In this document: one piece after another, positions 13,661-24,700 of the stretch
Numbering within the stretch: the stretch's first letter is position 1
How the letters are laid out: each line of letters opens with the position of its first letter
Origin: Polytrichum commune
Lineage: Eukaryota; Streptophyta; Polytrichopsida; Polytrichales; Polytrichaceae
Direction: 5' to 3'
NCBI GenBank assembly: GCA_950295325.1
Contig: OX485804.1
Span: 30,194,001 to 30,258,000 of the forward strand
Length of the DNA stretch: 64,000 nucleotides
Program-made: the position numbers and the translations under genes
The notes under the pieces: model-generated
Databases searched by the model: none
Seen by the model: only the letters and a program-made list of their open reading frames with translations
What the model was told of the DNA's origin: nothing

Positions 13661-14202
13661 CCTTTCTTGCAATCGGTTTTTCAATTTGTGCCCCCAAAAA
13701 ACTAACATAAAATGAATGAATAAATAAATAAACACCATTATGCGAAGATATAGAGGGAGCTCGGTTGCATGGCAAGTACGGAACCCTAATAAACAAGTAC
13801 CTGCAAGGGAAGGAGTAAGATAGTACTTTACAAAACACGACTTGCAATGCAATGCGGCAACAAGTTGCCAACCCGTCTACATTCTCAAGGCTGCATGCAG
13901 GCCAAAAGGAATGAATTTTGTGCAGGAAAAAGGCCCTCCAACCGACACTCTTCACGGAAGAAGAAGAATGAGAAGAAGAAGAAGAACGCACGACAATTGT
14001 AAGTGTGAAAAGTAAAAAAGTAAAAGTAAAAGTAAAAGTAAAAGAGTAAGGAAAAGTATCGGCCTAGTGAATCAGATGCCGTAGTGGTAGTAGTATTATG
14101 GCGGCGGCAGCTTCGACACTAAATAACTTTCAATTTGAAAATGAGAAGTGCCACCTGTCGCAAAACCGTGGACCGAAACCGGTACACGGTTTATGGGACA
14201 CC
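13661..14202. other. Intergenic, simple-sequence patches
   Basis: Contains a GAAGAA-rich patch (about 13958-13986) and an (AAAAGT)n tract (about 14010-14045). The overlapping minus-strand frames of 173 and 134 codons cover repeat sequence and show no domain, so they are not called as genes. Confidence 0.5.
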
Positions 14203-14531
14203 TTAACCTCCGTAATGTCACTCCCTCTCTTCTATCTCAAAACCCCTAGGAGGGAACGCATGTGCTTAGTTGAAATCTCCCTCCTTGTCGTCACATTTCC
14301 TTTTCATATACCATGGGTCTTGGCATTAAAAGAATCCGTCACAGTATTCAAATGACACACTTGCACGCATCATGTTGTCACCATGGTCATTATTGCATTG
14401 ATGTTTTTGTGTTTTTCCATAATGTCACATGCTCTGCAAATTCCCTGTTTTCGTGCACCCATGTTAACATTGCATACCTCCTTAATATCACACGTGCTTT
14501 GGTTGCCACATTCATGATATTAGGGAGGTTA
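14203..14531. mobile_element. MITE-like element, AACTCC family, copy 2
   Basis: Begins TTAACCTCCGTAATGTCA and ends TGATATTAGGGAGGTTA, an imperfect terminal inverted repeat of about 17 bp. The interior aligns with 539-917 and with the reverse complement of 29247-29580. About 329 bp with no coding capacity. Confidence 0.75.
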
Positions 14532-17500
14532 GAGTATGTGTAGTGTCACGTGCGTAGTAGTGTCATTTACCTTAATTGAGGCATACGCCAGGTTGCACGA
14601 ATGATCAACAACTCCACCGTCACCTCATGACACTTGCCATTCAAATGCGCATACTGATATATCTCGGCATGAGTATGTTCAATAGTATTATGGGGTGTAT
14701 CCTTTGGTTACGCAGTGGTCTACAAGTTGACTAAAGTGTACACAAATGACACTTGGCATCAATATGCTCAATTACACATTCCACTTGCATACTCAAATGT
14801 AAGCACATGACGGTCGCCATTACCATGCTTGATAGTATCTTCCCTTGCATACTAAAATGCAAAACTATCATCTCAAGGGTCCCAATGTGTTATGCTAAAT
14901 GCCATAATGTAAATAAACCTTCACTTTCAAAAGTTTCTCATGTTGACAAATAATATCATATTGGCAATCAGCGGACTTGACACTTTGAGACCTCTAGGCA
15001 TCCAATTTAGAACCTTTGCAAATAATGTACATGACACTAAATACCATAGCTGGTGTAGTATAGTTAATGTGGCATACAAATAAGTTACAATTCAAGATGT
15101 GAAGTGTTGAGCACATTGTGGTAATAAGGCAAGTAGGTCTTAATCGGACGGTTTTCCCTCTTGCCACCCACTTGTCGTAGGATATGGATATGGAAACACA
15201 CAACTTAGTGCAAGATGATTAGCAAGTTTATAATCGTGCCCGTAAAGTCACTTTCACCCCCGTGCGGGAATCATGCTGATTATCGTGTCTAGAATGGTTA
15301 GCAAATTCTGAGCCTGTAATCCAATCCCATGTGAACACATGTCTTTTTGGTGTCTATTCTTAGATTCACACCCAACCATATATCAGTCAAATATAGGTGT
15401 CCGTTTAAGATTAGACACATAATAAGGCTCATCCACCTCATGAAAGATGAAAGTGCCATAGATGAGAGAGCTTGTTGATATCCATGATAATACGATAATA
15501 TTGTATTTAGTGTCACCGATTCTATTTTTCTTTTGCAGTACTGATTTTAAATTGCATGTGTAGTGTCACTGATAATGAATGTAAACCTAAAATTAATTGT
15601 CATTCCTTATCGTAAAAAAATTAGGGCATTACATAAACATTGAGATGGAAATTATACCGAACTTTGTTTCAATGATTGACATTTGAATGAACTAAAAGTA
15701 AATTCCGATGACAATACTTATAAACTTATTCATAAGAAATGTCACTAAACAATTTACCACAATGACATAAAATATCACATGGCACTAAATATACAACATA
15801 TTTCGTGTAGTGCATGCAATATGAAAGGCCGAATCCCTAGAAGATGATGACATCGATTCCATGATGCTTCTCCCTCCGATCCTCTCAATAAACTTTTTGC
15901 ATCAATTGTTCTGTCATGATTTTCAAGGAATTAGTGACACGGGTAGATCACTCTAAGGCATTTTTGTGCACCACGTGCAGCTGGGGTTTTTTTTTGTTTT
16001 GGGGCTATTTACCTTCAAGGGTTGAATTAAAGCCTCCCTATAATTACTTAAATTTCAAAAATGGCCCATTTGTTTGCACCCTTCCATTACTTATATTGTC
16101 CAAGTCACTGCAATTTTTTGTACTCTATATTCCTTTTAAGTAATAAAAGCTAATCTACTTCCTAACGCAATTGATGAGTGTTGAGGGAAAGCATGGAAAC
16201 AAAGAAGGGTGCAAACAGTAATACCATTGCAAACAGAGTTATGAAGAAAACACATAGGAGACCATAGCAAAGTAATACCAATTATCATCCATCCCCGTGA
16301 GTCCTAAACCCATTTACATACCATACTAAAAATACCTTCTAGGATCCTTATCTTCAACCCCTATATTAGTTTTACAAAAAAATAATGGCCCACGTTTTAT
16401 GTCCATCTAACTTACTTATAATGGGATTGTCTACATTTAATGGCCCCTTCATTATTTGGAATTCCTTTATAATTTTTATTTTAAATGATTTTAATCCTCT
16501 CTATATTATGCCGCACGTCGTTTTTAAAATGCACTAAGTGATCTACCCGTGATTGGTGATGTTTGATAGCTCATTGAAAAAAACTCTTCGAGCTAGCAAG
16601 TTGTGTGCTCTCCGCTTGCTTCGTTGGAGCAAGATATGAGAACAATGAACGGGGAGAATCGATCACTAGTTACAAATGAACCGGTGGTTGAGTTTGAGAA
16701 ATAACCGGTTCAAATTCTAAGACTTCGAGAAAATTACTGATCCAATTAGAGGAATCTACCTACCGCTCCTCAAATCAAAAAAGAAAAAGCCGAAATATGC
16801 CAACATGTAACCCTAAACTTAGTTGTCACTTGGAAAGTTAGGCCACAAATGGGCACTATTTCTCGATCTCCACTCGGGTTGTGTTGGTTCACATGTTTTG
16901 GTTGTATATTGGTTACTCTCTTGCAATTGAATTTTCAATTTGTGCAAAAACAAAAAAACAAAAAAAACATGTAACCCAGTTGGTCTTGGAAACACTAGGA
17001 CCTCGGCCGATTGTGCTCAAAAATCTCCCCACACACCGTATGAGAAACATTGACATCAATGCACAAATAGACTTGGAGAATGCACACATGAAGATTGAAG
17101 GTTCAATTTAAGGAAGAAACCAAAAGGGTGAATGAAATTTGATGGATGAGAGTAGTTTGTTAGGAACTTCTTCATAAGCTCCACTAGGTTAGCATTCATT
17201 TTGTTTCATTTGGGTAAGATTTTGAGCATGATATGAAGATAGATAGAAACTCCGGTCCCTGGGGTAGGGGCCGGCGTGAATAAAGTGTCCGTTCGTAATG
17301 CCAATAACCCGATGCCCACAGGACAAAGGGAAATTGGGGCTATACTACTCTCCCCTTTCGAGGATGGACACTATAGTAGTCAGAAACCGGATAAAGAAAG
17401 CTAGCTGCAGCTGGCAACCATTTACTGTTGTTTTGTTGGTGTTATAAGGTGTGATTTTGTGGCGTTGGTCATGATATGAACATCGGAAGGGATCGAACTA

Positions 17501-19390
17501 TGCAAGTTTTCTTGTTCTAATGTTTGAGTAAGATTCGAGGAGTGATAAGTCGTTGACCTTGTGTGAAGTAGTTGTGAAAGTTATAGAATGTGAGTGTTGG
17601 AGGTATGGTAAAAATCACTCCCATATAGGTTTATGGTTACTTACCCCGACTCGATCTCACAAAATTTATTTGGGGTGCTTTGATGCTAATTACAATGTGA
17701 TACTAACTACAAATAAATGAAACTATGACCTATAAGGAGTCTCCAATGGTTATCAAATCACTCAAAGGTCAAAACAATGTCAATTGGCCCCTTCATTTTA
17801 TGCTTGCTTCCTCATGAAGCATGTATTTATACATGTTTATGTGTCACATTCACCTTATATGGTAGCCACAATTCCTTTGTGAACCAAGGAGTGAGGATTT
17901 TTGAGCGATGCACACAAATCTTAGGTCACATACAAAACATTGTTCATCTATGGGAGACACCCTACTAAAGGAATCATGCCCCATTCTTAACCTTGATTTT
18001 TGAAATGTAATGGCAAGCAAACTTATCAATATTTGCGGTTAGGTTTTCATCATATATGCTAGCCAATGGTCAACCTGCATATTGGATGCATTTTTGGGGG
18101 CAAAGGGTCAACCTTGCACTCACTAAAGCATGTTGTGGGTTCAACTTGTTAGCACATACAACACAATTTGTGCATGTACATGTGTGGCATTGTCGTGCAC
18201 TGAGGAAGGCCCACCGGCTGGGTAAATTTGGGTGGTGAGAGTCATCTCCTACATCCAAAATCCACATGGCATTTGGGTGGGAAGGTTGGTTGTGACTCAC
18301 CATTCCAAACCAATTTTGAGGTTGGATTTATTATGTAGTGAGAGGTGACTTTATTTTGTGTGATGTGATTTTCCCCATATATGCTAGCTTGCATATTGAT
18401 CCCACTTTTGACAAAGGGCCGACAACATTACACTCCTTGAACAATGTCATGTATGGTAGAGCATGGTGAACCACCACTCTAAATCATTGTTCATGTATAC
18501 ATATCGATTTTGAGAAATTCTAGCACCTTAACATCGAGACCATGTTGGATTGTCGGTCATTTGCTGATAAAACTTTGAATCCTATTATTTTTGCATAAAT
18601 GGTTCAGAATGGCATACTTTGGTATGTTGGAACCCTTTCAAGTGCAAACAAGAAACATCTTAAACTTGCTCATCATAAGAATATTAGATACAATTACCTC
18701 TTCAAGTGATGGTTTTAACCCCTAACTTCCACGCCCAATTCCCCTTAAATTTGCTCAGAAAATGTGACCTCAAATTTCAACGACCGTAGCTGAAGATCTA
18801 AAGTTTTTTGGACAAATCCAACTGTATAGATGTTTGCAAGTTAGAGATATAACTAACATACATGCATACGTGTTGCCATCCCATGTTCAAGACTCAATCC
18901 AACGTGGAAATAAGCTTTTGACGCAAAAGTGTTGAATCAGACATCACTCTATGGTAATAGTAGACACGACGCACCTCTTCAAATGACTCTTTTAGCATCA
19001 TCTACCCTTATGCAACTCATCTACTCATAGAACACATTTTGTGCAACTTACATTATAAAGTAGTTGGGTGTTAATTGATTACTTTTTCGAATCAAACACC
19101 CAATACATTCGATTGGTGTACAGTCGTGCGAGTATCAAAGAACAAACACCACAAAAAGACACACGCCACAAAAAAGATTGCACTACATCTTCAAATTTTG
19201 CTAACCACTCCGCGCTCAATAATGAACACAACAAGGAGAAAATCTCTCTCTCTCTCTCAACATGCATTTTTTCTACAAACCATAACTAAATAAGACGGGA
19301 CCCAATTTTGAATCCGATTTTTGCCGATGCTTCATCATAGATTCACACAAGGTTCGTTGTGTAAACCTAATCGATAGAGATTCGGAGAAC
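14532..19390. other. Intergenic, decayed repeats, no supported gene
   Basis: Contains an inverted copy of the 13.4-kb dispersed repeat (about 16620-17030), a GC-richer island at 17240-17425 described separately, and a (TC)n run near 19240-19259. No exon structure is visible on either strand. Confidence 0.5.
17240..17425. other. GC-richer island, possibly organelle-derived
   Basis: Base composition and word usage differ from the AT-rich surroundings (for example CCGGTCCCTGGGGTAGGGGC, then AGCTAGCTGCAGCTGGC). The texture resembles intergenic DNA of plant mitochondria. No gene is recognisable in it. This is an impression, not an alignment; it could equally be a fragment of an unrelated repeat. 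Confidence 0.25.
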
Positions 19391-20984
19391 ATGGAAAACA
19401 AACGGAACAACACCCCCACACCCCTTACATGTGTGGCGGCCCGTCCCATGTTACGGGAGCCCCCCCACCCCCCCTTCCTTCATCCGGGTGGCGATCGAGT
19501 CGCCTCTTACACCTGGCACGCCAGGTGGCAAAGACTGATAGGAAGGAGGGGCAGAGACTCATTTAACATAGGTGGAAAGGTTGGTCGTCGTCGGCTAGGG
19601 GGTAGGGGGGGGGGTTCGCCAGGGAGCAATTGGTGCGGCCAAGGGCATTCTATGCTGCCGCTGCCTGCCGCGGGCTGCCACACTAGACCCGTCATAATAA
19701 ACGGCGACCTAGCTAGGCGAGGCCTACGAAGCCTACGTAGCGTCCAAGGCTGCGGCACTCCCCCCCTCCCTCCGCCATCCTCTCCCTCCCTCCCTCGCTC
19801 CCTCCCCCCACCCCCTGTCTATAATGTACTTTGGCGTTGCTGCTGTCTGATTGTCGCTGGCCGCACCATCCTTTCCTTTCCTTTCCCTTTTGCCTTGCCT
19901 TTCTTTCCCATTCCACCGCATTGCATTTCCCATCGCATTGTGTGCCGTCTCTTCTCCGCTCGCTCCTCTCGCCTGCCTCCAGCGAGGGAGGATTGGATGC
20001 GCGTCTGTCCGCCCTTCCTTATTGTCGTATTAGCAAGTTCTTGGAGTGTTGGAATCTTGTGGATGTGCGATTGGAGCGTGTGCGAATTTTTGTTTGTGTG
20101 AGTGAGCTTAGGGCGAGTGTTGTGTGTGTGCGTGTGTGTGAGGGGGAGAGAGAGAGAGAGGTCTAGGTTTCTCGTGTGTAGGTTTTGGTGTGTGTGAGCC
20201 TTGTGTTGTGTTGAAGTGTAGGTATATAGTTTTGTATAGTTTGTTTGTTTGTTTGTTTGTTGTTTGTGTGAGGTTGTTGAGGGAGAGGGAGGACGGTTTG
20301 CTTGGCGAGTAACTTAGTGGAGCGTTTTATTGATTGGAGGCGGTGTGTATTGTGGTGCGTGATTGGGAGTGAGTGGCGATTCGACTGTGGAGGAGGCGCA
20401 GTTTAGAGTTGCGTGTTGGTTATTGGTTGCGGTTTGTTGAAGGAAGTGGCATTGGCGAGGGGTGGAGTGTCTGCATTAGCTAGATTGGAGAACCGTGCGG
20501 GATCTTTTTTTTTGGTGATTGGAGGCTGAGCTTGGGGTGTGCGCTGGCGAGTGTTGGTGAAGGTGTAGGAGCTCGAGCTTTTCTTATGTATTTCCACCTT
20601 GTGTGACCAAGCAGCAGCTGGGGCTACGAATGAGGAATCTGGTCTGACAGGGTAGCCTTCACGACGCGTGTGGCAGGGGGCCAGTCGAGTTTGAAGCTCA
20701 ATTTTTTGAAAATTGTGGCAATCAATTGAGACGCCGCGCTATAATTTATTTCCTGTGCGAGTTTCTGGAGGTTCGATATCAATCTTTCCAATTGATATAT
20801 TCCTCGAAGAAGAGGTGCCAACGCACTTGTATAAAAATCGGCGGATTGTGGAAACTATCTGAAGCATCAGCAATTGGTAAGAGGACGCCAATGAAAGTAG
20901 GAAGTTCTTAGAGAGATAGGGAGTGTGAAGGAGGCGGAACAGAGAAGAGAGAAGCAGTTGTACAGAGAGACAGGAAGGGAAGGG
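19391..20984 (+). promoter_or_regulatory. Upstream region and leader of the WW-domain gene
   Basis: The sequence turns GC- and CT-rich from about 19420 (CCTCCC runs, TTTCCTTTCC runs at 19870-19910), as is common around plant transcription starts. Further down are (GT)n and (GA)n tracts at 20121-20160 and a (GTTT)n tract at 20238-20262. The transcription start cannot be placed exactly. A seven-codon upstream ORF (ATG at 20891, TAG at 20909-20911) precedes the main start at 20985 and could lower its translation. The 236-codon open frame at 19391-20101 is compositional and is not called. Confidence 0.45.
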
Positions 20985-22736
20985 ATGGGGAGAGCAGGGC
21001 GTGCAGCGCCTCGCACTTGCTCAACGTTGGAACTGCGCACTCATGTGTCTTCTCCTTTGACGGTCTCTCTTCTTCCTCCTACGACGACCGTTTCGAAGCC
21101 GTCAGTGCCAAGTAGTCCTCCATCTCCAAGCACTCCAGTACAGGAAGCACCTGCGAGTGTGACTCCCATGCGTCAGGCGTGGCCACAGGATGTGCTGCAA
21201 GTGGTGCAGCTTCAGCTGGAGTCGATCAGGTCCCATTCAGTAGTGCAACCCAATGAAACCGTCATGTCTCGAAAGCGCGGATTCCAATCTTCCGAGTCGT
21301 ATGAGGATGTTAAGAAGCAGCAGCAAGACGAACTGGCGGTCTCGCCTGGCTTGGAGGTGGAGCTTCAAGCGCAAACTCCTTTGCCACAGGACTGGGAACA
21401 ATGTTTGGACCTTAAGGTCAGAAATACACCTAACTGCTTCTTATTATCCTTGTGTCGATACGTTGCCAACAGCACCGCTTAGTGTAATGCCATTTGGAAC
21501 AAATAGAAATGTGGAACGTGTAATTCCTCATTCCTATAGCGGTCAAATTGACAAGTTGAGCGGCTTTCTGTCAATGTCATTTTTCGAATGTTTGCCAGAC
21601 GGGGCAGTTCAACTATTCCCATTGGAATATACTCTGAGCTTTTCATTGTGCTTATATCTTGTTGCCAACATTACTGCTTAGTTTGCCATTTGGAACAAAT
21701 CGCAATGTGGGACATGTAATTCCTCATTCCTATAGAGTTTAGATTAACAGTTGAGCGGCTCGCTGTCGATGTTGTTTGTGCTCAAGTCTCTGACAGACAG
21801 GAATGTTTTGTCACCGGAAGGGCAGTTTCTACTACTTATACTGCAATATACTCTTAACTTTTCATTGTGCTTGTATGTTGTTGCTGACGGTACTGCTTAG
21901 TAAGTATGCCAGTTTCAAGAAGTGGTAAAGTGGAACATGTAATTCCTCGTCCCTACAGTGTTTAAATTGACAATTAAGCGGCTTGCTGTCGACGTTGTTT
22001 GGACTCGAGTCTCTCTGACAGATAGGAATGTTTCTCACAGACAGGGTAGTTCTATTGCTACTTCCACTGGCATATACTCTTGAACCTTCCATTGTGTATG
22101 TTGTCGCCAGCATTACTGCTTAGTATGCCATTAGGCGAACATGGAGCGGTTGCTGTTTGAGGTCAAATAGGTGGAACTTGGCATTCCTCACTCCTACACA
22201 GGCTTAAATTGACAGTTGAACGGCTTACTGTTGAAGTTGTTTGTGCTCGAGTCCCTGACAAACATAAATGTCACTTGTCACAGACGGGGCAGTTCTACTA
22301 CTTCCACTGGAGTACCTGCAAGCGAGCTAAGCAGGATCCTCGGGAGCTTATTCGTCAAGCTGACAAGTGTGTGCAAGCTCATGTTATGCTAGCTGTTGCT
22401 CGTGAGGATGAGTGTACCTCTGACAATGCAGAGCAAGCTTCATCGCATGAGGAAGAAGAGGAAGTGAATAGTCAAGCTGGGACATCATCGGCTCGTGATG
22501 CATGCGCACAAACAAGCAGCGAATGTGCTGAGACATCCAGGTGCGGAAGACAAGACCAGGAAGACGACGGTGCTGTGTGCACAAGCAAGAAGCAACAGGG
22601 AGAAACAAGCCAAGACACTGTAATGGCTGTTTTGGGCTGCAGCAGCTGTTCGATGATTGTAATGCTTCATGTGTCGTCACCAGCATGCCCAAGCTGTGGT
22701 GCTTCCTTGCACCCGAGCCACGAAGGAATCCGCTAA
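20985..22736 (+). CDS. WW-domain protein, CFL1-like (2 exons)
   Basis: Exons are 20985-21416 and 22284-22736, joined in phase 0 (AAG|gtcaga, cacag|ACG), giving 294 residues. The WW domain spans the junction at about residues 133-163: LPQDWEQCLDLK is in exon 1 and TGQFYYFHW...KQDP in exon 2. The second canonical Trp is replaced by Lys (160), as I recall for plant CURLY FLAG LEAF1-type proteins. The C-terminus carries paired CxxC motifs (263-266 and 279-282), zinc-ribbon-like, matching the conserved tail of that family. The family is linked to cuticle and leaf development through binding of transcription factors in angiosperms; the role here is inferred only. The start is the first ATG after an in-frame stop at 20898-20900. 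The middle (about 185-250) is acidic and low-complexity. The intron carries a tandem array of decayed exon-2 starts. Confidence 0.85.
21417..22283 (+). repeat. Tandem array of intron plus exon-2 start (about 4 units)
   Basis: Units of roughly 200-240 bp share, in order, a GCCATTTGGAAC word (starting near 21488, 21685, 21907 and 22127), AATTCCTCATTCCTA, a TTGAGCGGCT word, and a copy of the start of exon 2 followed by ATATACTCT...TGCTTAG. Exon-like copies lie at 21599-21625 (AG acceptor and frame intact for nine codons, TGQFNYSHW, then a stop after three more codons), about 21811-21844 (acceptor lost) and 22041-22070 (AG kept, TAG as third codon). The fourth is the genuine exon start at 22284. 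Confidence 0.88.
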
Positions 22737-24700
22737 GAGACGACCTGAAAGGGTCGTGCATATAGGCCTTGCTTATAGTCATTGTCAGGAAAAGCCAATG
22801 ACAATGACTCTAAGCAATGTTGAAGCAAGCCGCCTCGGAGGGGAGAAGCCTGGAACGAGAGACATAGGCATGCTCATCTCATTCCGCTCCGAGTGCTCAG
22901 GTTCTACCGCAATCGCTCGCCCAATCTCAGGCAGAGTTTTAATGGACGCTCACGCTATATCTCATTGCTTAGGTCCATTGTCAGGAAAAAGACAATGACA
23001 ATGGCTCTAAGCAGTGTGCTACTACTCTGAAGGTTGTGGAGCTTGCAAGGTTGCTGCTTCAAGATGAAGGGATCCTCTCTCAAGAGACATCATGTCTCCT
23101 TCTGCCAGGCGAAAGCTGCAATGGCATGATGGGGGTCGGGTATGGAAGTACCATGAGAGGAACTTTGAATTGTCACATGTGCGTGAAAGGGTGTTCATCA
23201 TCTACATATTCTTGTAGAGAGCCCTTGTGTCACCACTTGACGATTTTGTACTTTATGAGATACATTGACTGCAGAAGAAGAATGGACACCTCGTCTATTT
23301 TGCTCACTCACCGTTCGTTGCATTCTTGAATGTGATGTTGTCACGCTTTGTTTGCTCTTTCATCCCCTCAGTGAAGGGCACGAGTGTGATTACCAGGCTG
23401 ACACTAGAATTCTCTGCAGATACAACCCCTATGTTGACATGGTGACCTTCCTTGCACAGTCATGTCATTTCATGTTATCGGGATATGTCTGTATTATGGT
23501 TTCTTTCTCGAAGATTGGCTGATGTATCTCCACATTCTGCCTCTGTTTGAATCTTTGAGAAGTTATCCAAAAAGCGGAAGTAAAATGTGGGAACTGCAAT
23601 AGGCCTCACAAACAAGAGAGCACATTCGTGCAGGTCTGTGTCTGCAAACATCATCACTCAAATGGTGCACGCCCAATAAATCTTATCTTCTGGCTGTCAA
23701 GCAAAACCCCAGCTGCGGATGCTGCTACTTAGTCAGGAAAGCCACCATTCAAATGCTTTCTGGTCAGGTAAAGAAGACTCCCTTCTCTTCAATCCACGTT
23801 TCCAGGAAGTTGTTTTTCCCAAGAAGTGAGCACTTGGCTAGGAGCAGTTTTTTTTGTTGTTCAGCTCCTCGGCCACTCAATGAGTGCCTACCAGATACAC
23901 ACTCAGTGCTCAATGCATCAAAAATAATATGATAGTGCATTCAATGCTTAGGCGCAATCAAACTGTTGCACTTTCATCTGCAAGTGTCCTCATCCATGCA
24001 TAACAAGAATGTCATATAATATGATGCCCGTAAAGCAAGATATCCGATTTCTAAACTGTGAAACGGTTTGAACTTGCCAGACATGTACATGCCTGCATTT
24101 AGCTCGAAATAATCTCCGCATTTTCAAATGTGTGGAATTCTGAAGTGCATCTAACAACTACCGTCAGCTTAGTCTCAACTTGGAAGGTTGTTGACTAGTG
24201 AAAAAGGAATTGGTCAAATTGCTCGTGTCTTTTCCTCCAGCAGGTGTTATCAATTTCATCCAACCATGTGCAGGAAGATTGGGGTTGGCATCATCCGAGC
24301 AAATAATATTTTAAAAGCCTGCCACCTCTAATGTGATTGAAGAACATTTAAAGCCACTTGTCTTGTATCTCCCACACCATGTTCTGTCTCAGGACGAAGC
24401 TTTATATTAACTACAAAACCTAAACTGCTGTTAAAGGGTGCAGACATTGGAGTGGCATCTAGAAATGAAACTGATGTTGACGTAAATCGATCTTCTACCA
24501 GTAACCTGCATGTAAGTATGCATCTTCCCTTTCCATGAAGTAAATCCACTAAGGTTAAGCTTGTTATTTGACTATACTTAATCCTGCACCTTTTATTTCA
24601 ATCAGCATTGATTACCGTTTGAAGTTGCTATGTAGGGATTATAACTTTGTTCTTGAGAATACAATATTTCATGAACACAACACAAATAGGATAGTAGGGA
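22737..24700 (+). other. Probable 3' region of the WW gene, no further gene seen
   Basis: Contains many short open frames but no splice-linked coding pattern that I recognise. It includes two copies of a hairpin-forming motif (22780-22820 and 22976-23014). The composition is closer to the gene than to the repeat-rich flanks, so it may be a long 3' UTR, a non-coding transcript or a decayed gene. Confidence 0.35.
22780..23014 (+). repeat. Duplicated hairpin motif, about 196 bp apart
   Basis: CATTGTCAGGAAAA...TGACAATG...CTCTAAGCA occurs at 22780-22820 and 22976-23014. In both copies the arms CATTGTCA and TGACAATG are perfect complements around a loop of about 12 bases. The GCTTA just upstream of each copy is also shared, so the duplicated unit is larger than the hairpin alone. 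Confidence 0.75.

Noticed and set aside
13331-13991. Minus-strand frames of 173 and 134 codons as a possible gene
   Set aside because: They overlap a dispersed repeat with further copies at 0.5-1.1 kb and 16.6-17.0 kb; the frame is not preserved through those copies and no domain is visible.
19391-20101. 236-codon plus-strand open frame
   Set aside because: It runs through the CT/GC-rich promoter region of the WW gene with simple repeats; no family resemblance.
21417-22283. CRISPR-like regular repeats
   Set aside because: Units are 200-240 bp, contain exon and intron sequence and lie in a eukaryotic intron; no short repeat-spacer pattern.
23036-23522. Plus-strand frames downstream of the WW gene as further exons
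   Set aside because: The WW frame ends cleanly at 22736 after the conserved CxxC tail, and the later frames show no recognisable family or consistent splice sites.
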